A stretch of 8,383 bases of DNA from JAVEVF01 sp034005175 (GTDB taxonomy: Bacteria > Actinomycetota > Coriobacteriia > Anaerosomatales > SLCP01), in NCBI GenBank assembly GCA_034005175.1, contig JAVEVF010000083.1:1-8383 (forward strand), given 5' to 3'. Both the position numbers and the translations under genes were made by a program. A model generated the notes under the pieces. That model saw nothing but the letters and a program-made list of their open reading frames with translations. It was not told where the DNA came from and did not search any database. Below are positions 6,112-8,383 of this stretch, piece after piece. How positions within the stretch are numbered: the stretch's first letter is position 1; each line of letters starts with the position of its first letter.

Positions 6112-6702
6112 TCATATACGGCGGCTTCCCGGCGAGTCGATAGGCACCCCTGTCCTGCAATGGACACACTCGGATGGGTCCCAGGACTCAACCTCAAGTC
6201 TCAAGAGAGAGATGAGCTCTTCATCGAACCGCTTCTTTCCGCCGCGGTCGATGATGGAAACGACCGCCCCCACCTCTCCGCCTGCCTCGCGCACGAGACG
6301 CGCCACCTCGGCTACTGATCCACCAGTCGTGACCACATCTTCTACGATGAGGACGCGAGCTTCAGCGGGCACCTCGAACGAGCGGCGGAACCGCATCACT
6401 CCCTCCTCTCGCTCACTGAAGATGAACTTGAGGCCGAGGGCCTGAGCTACCGCAAAGCCAACGATGATGCCGCCCACCGCTGGTGCTGCCACCAGGTCAA
6501 ACGTGCGGCCTTCCAGGCGCGCGGCTGCGGTAGCTGCAAGGCGCGTGGTGAGCGCGGTATCTTCAAGGATGCGCGCGCACTGGACATAGGTGTCGGAGTG
6601 CCGTCCGCTCGTGAGCTGAAAGTGCCCCGTGAGTATTGCGCCGACCTGTTCGAGCGCCGTTCGAATCTCTGCCTCGGTCATCGGCGTGTTAAGCGTCTGC
6701 AT
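6112..6702 (-). CDS. pyrE: Orotate phosphoribosyltransferase
   Basis: PyrE joins orotate to PRPP to give orotidine 5'-monophosphate, the fifth step of pyrimidine synthesis, in the cytoplasm and usually as a dimer. The 196 residues contain the N-terminal GHFQLTSGRHSDTYVQC (26-42), the orotate/PRPP loop (SEREEGVMRFRR, 96-107) and the PRPP-binding motif VLIVEDVVTTGGS (117-129). The C-terminus WDPSECVHCRTGVPIDSPG carries a CxxC pair (179, 182), as in the Thermus-type PyrE subfamily (TIGR01367) rather than the E. coli type. The ATG at 6702 is 4 nt after the pyrF stop, with AGGTGAAGG overlapping that stop as ribosome binding site; an in-frame ATG seven codons later lacks one. The close spacing shows one operon with pyrF and pyrD. 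Confidence 0.96.
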   Translation of the reverse strand: MQTLNTPMTEAEIRTALEQVGAILTGHFQLTSGRHSDTYVQCARILEDTALTTRLAATAAARLEGRTFDLVAAPAVGGIIVGFAVAQALGLKFIFSEREEGVMRFRRSFEVPAEARVLIVEDVVTTGGSVAEVARLVREAGGEVGAVVSIIDRGGKKRFDEELISLLRLEVESWDPSECVHCRTGVPIDSPGSRRI

Positions 6703-6706
6703 ACCT

Positions 6707-7444
6707 TCACCTCTCCATGACGATGCGCTCGACGGCAGATGCCGGGTCGGCAGCCGACGTGATGGGCCTTCCGATGACGAGATGCGATGCCCCCGCCCTA
6801 AGCGCGGCTGATGGCGTCGCGATGCGAGATTGGTCGTCTGCAGGCGCCCAATCGGGGCGAATGCCAGGCGTCACAACCAGTGCTTCGATGCCAAGCGCTT
6901 CGCGTGCTTTGGCTGCCTCGTGCGGAGAACATACGATACCCTGCACACCTGCGCTGCGTGCAAGATCTGTAAGCCGGGTGACCTGCGTTTGAGGATCGTA
7001 CGCGCAGCCGACAGAGGCCAGCGCAGCAGCATCCATGCTGGTGAGCACGGTGACTGCCAGCACATCAGGCGTGTCTGCCCCGCACTCGGAGCTGCCCTCA
7101 CAGGCACCCGCAACGGCGGCTTGCATCATGTCCGCGCCGCCCGCAGCGTGTACAGTGAACATCGATGCACCCAAGCGCGCGATTTCTCGGGCTGCACCCT
7201 GAACCTGGTGAGGAATATCGTGCAGCTTCAGGTCGAGAAACACTTTGTAGCCGAGGTCGACAAAGCGCGCCACGATCTCGGGACCCTCTGAGTAATAGAG
7301 CGTCATGCCCAACTTCACCCACTCAACGCGGCCGCGCAGCGTTCGCGCGAGCGTGAGTGCCGTGTGTGCATCGGTATCCAACGCTACGATCAGTGACTGC
7401 CGCATCGCCGCAGAATCAAACGCAGACCGGCTGCTCTCGCTCAT
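6707..7444 (-). CDS. pyrF: Orotidine 5'-phosphate decarboxylase
   Basis: PyrF decarboxylates OMP to UMP, the last step of UMP synthesis. It is a cytoplasmic TIM-barrel dimer. With a start at 7444 the protein has 245 residues, the usual length of the short (type 1) family. The catalytic signature is DLKLHDIP (71-78), with the Asp-Lys-Asp charge network at 71, 73 and 76. Further marks are IVALDTD near the N-terminus, VTPGIRP (191-197) and the phosphate-gripping HLVIGRPIT (221-229). A slightly longer frame begins at an ATG at 7459, but AAGGGG at 7451-7456 stands 6 nt before the ATG at 7444 and overlaps the earlier ATG region, so 7444 is preferred. The gene follows pyrD by 39 nt and precedes pyrE by 4 nt. 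Confidence 0.96.
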   Translation of the reverse strand: MSESSRSAFDSAAMRQSLIVALDTDAHTALTLARTLRGRVEWVKLGMTLYYSEGPEIVARFVDLGYKVFLDLKLHDIPHQVQGAAREIARLGASMFTVHAAGGADMMQAAVAGACEGSSECGADTPDVLAVTVLTSMDAAALASVGCAYDPQTQVTRLTDLARSAGVQGIVCSPHEAAKAREALGIEALVVTPGIRPDWAPADDQSRIATPSAALRAGASHLVIGRPITSAADPASAVERIVMER

Positions 7445-7450
7445 CTGACA

Positions 7451-7456
7451 CCCCTT
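7451..7456 (-). promoter_or_regulatory. pyrF: Shine-Dalgarno of pyrF
   Basis: AAGGGG stands with a 6-nt spacer (TGTCAG) before the ATG at 7444. The competing ATG at 7459 has no purine-rich site at a proper distance, so this site decides the start. Confidence 0.65.
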
Positions 7457-7461
7457 CATGC

Positions 7462-7476
7462 CCGTGGATCACACGG
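7462..7476 (-). other. Small intercistronic hairpin between pyrD and pyrF
   Basis: On the minus strand CCGTG-TGATC-CACGG forms a 5-bp stem with a 5-nt loop, 7 nt after the pyrD stop codon. It is not followed by a T-run, so it is not a terminator. It may stabilise the upstream message or simply be chance. Confidence 0.3.
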
Positions 7477-7483
7477 AGTCTTC

Positions 7484-8383
7484 TCATCCGATCAAAGCAC
7501 CGGTGAGGTCTGCGACTCGCGTGATACCGCGAGTGTGGCAGAACTCGGCCAACCCGTCAGTGACCCGGATGGCGGTCGTGGGGTCGACGAAGTTCGCGGT
7601 CCCGATGGCAACCGCAGCAGCACCCGCCAACATGAACTCCACTGCATCGGCGGCGTCGGTGATCCCACCCATGCCGATGATAGGCACCTCCACCACATTC
7701 GCAACCTGCCATACCATGCGAAGTGCCACGGGCTTGATGGCCGGACCCGAAAGCCCGCCCACCACCCTGCCGAGGCGCGGCCGGAAGGTGTTTACATCGA
7801 TGGCCATGCCAAGCAGCGTGTTGATGAGCGAGAGGGCGTCAGCACCCGCATCTTCCACCGCGCGCGCTATCTCGGTGATGTCCGTGACGTTGGGGCTGAG
7901 CTTCACGATGAGAGGCCGCGACGCCACCGAACGGCACGCACGTGTGACCTCCGCTGCAGGCGTGCACGCCGTCCCGAAGGCCATGCCACCCGAATCGACG
8001 TTCGGACACGAGATATTGAGCTCGTACGCGGCCACCCCGGGCTCTTCTTCGAGCCGTTCGATTACCGCCTCATACTCCGAGATGGTGTTGCCGGAGACGT
8101 TGACGATCACCGGCACATCGAACGAACTCAGCCACGCAAGGTCATCCGCACAAAACGCCTCGACACCCGGGTTCTGAAGACCGATGGAGTTCAGCATCCC
8201 ACTCGCGGTCTCGGCGATGCGAGGCGTCGGGTTGCCTGCCCACGGCACCGCCGAGACCCCCTTAGTGACAACCGCACCGAGGCGCTCGAGATCGATGAAG
8301 TCAGCGAACTCGCGGCCGCTCGCGAACGTTCCCGACGCGGTGAGCACCGGTGACCGTAGCGTCAAGCCCGCCAGCGTCACGCT
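7484..8383 (-). CDS. pyrD: Dihydroorotate dehydrogenase B, catalytic subunit (5' end beyond window)
   Basis: PyrD oxidises dihydroorotate to orotate with FMN, the fourth step of pyrimidine synthesis. Visible are 299 residues of a TIM barrel. They include TASGTF (15-20), the FMN/substrate lysine in VTKG, NSIGLQNPG (65-73), ELNISCPNV (121-129) whose Cys126 is the catalytic base of class 1 enzymes (class 2 has Ser), KLSPNVTD (161-168), and the FMN-phosphate segments IIGMGGI (235-241) and AIGTANF (259-265). The sequence pattern is the 1B subclass, which needs the iron-sulfur/FAD partner PyrK to pass electrons to NAD+; pyrK would be expected just upstream, outside the window. A GTG at 8380 could be read as a start, but relatives have several residues before this point, so the gene most likely continues past the edge. 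Confidence 0.95.
   Translation of the reverse strand, partial: SVTLAGLTLRSPVLTASGTFASGREFADFIDLERLGAVVTKGVSAVPWAGNPTPRIAETASGMLNSIGLQNPGVEAFCADDLAWLSSFDVPVIVNVSGNTISEYEAVIERLEEEPGVAAYELNISCPNVDSGGMAFGTACTPAAEVTRACRSVASRPLIVKLSPNVTDITEIARAVEDAGADALSLINTLLGMAIDVNTFRPRLGRVVGGLSGPAIKPVALRMVWQVANVVEVPIIGMGGITDAADAVEFMLAGAAAVAIGTANFVDPTTAIRVTDGLAEFCHTRGITRVADLTGALIG

Noticed and set aside
7535..8353. Long plus-strand open frame (272 codons) opposite pyrD
   Set aside because: It lies wholly antisense to a clearly conserved gene, its product is rich in Arg and His with no recognisable motif, and such frames are common opposite G+C-rich genes.

Overview
This 8.4-kb window is ordinary bacterial chromosome, densely packed, with every supportable gene on the minus strand. 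Reading the minus strand from right to left, the order is pyrD (5' end cut off) - pyrF - pyrE - mihF - gmk - rpoZ - thiI - a queuosine-tRNA mannosyltransferase-like glycosyltransferase - an AI-2E family membrane protein - a PLDc_N-domain membrane protein - an ABC transporter ATPase (3' end cut off). The integration host factor of the mycobacterial type (mIHF), lying between pyrimidine genes and gmk-rpoZ, is an actinobacterial signature. High G+C, GTG starts and long antisense open frames fit that. A class 1B (NAD/PyrK-type) dihydroorotate dehydrogenase and a rhodanese-less ThiI suggest an anaerobic or deep-branching actinobacterium, for example a Coriobacteriia-like lineage. That placement is inference.

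Layout. (1) 6112-8383: the end of a pyrimidine operon. PyrD makes orotate, PyrE makes OMP and PyrF makes UMP; the gaps are 39 and 4 nt. (2) 5968-6111: a 144-nt gap containing a near-consensus SigA-type promoter (TTGGCA, 17 bp, TAATAT) that should drive mihF and the genes after it. (3) 3532-5967: mihF, gmk, rpoZ and thiI, a nucleoid/nucleotide/transcription/tRNA cluster with gaps of 29, 6 and 10 nt. (4) 2357-3526: a DUF3524-type glycosyltransferase. Its Shine-Dalgarno sequence overlaps the thiI stop codon, so the two tRNA-modification genes look translationally coupled. (5) 2234-2356: a 123-nt gap with inverted repeats. (6) 1-2233: an AI-2E family permease, a PLDc_N protein and an ABC ATPase. 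The last two overlap by ATGA and resemble the YxlE-YxlF pair of Bacillus subtilis; a permease gene would be expected just beyond the left edge.

I see no mobile elements, CRISPR arrays, tRNA or rRNA genes, or defence modules. The most interesting point is the coupling of a bacterial homologue of the eukaryotic queuosine mannosyltransferase to thiI. Most other observations are refinements of start codons, operon structure and regulatory sites.
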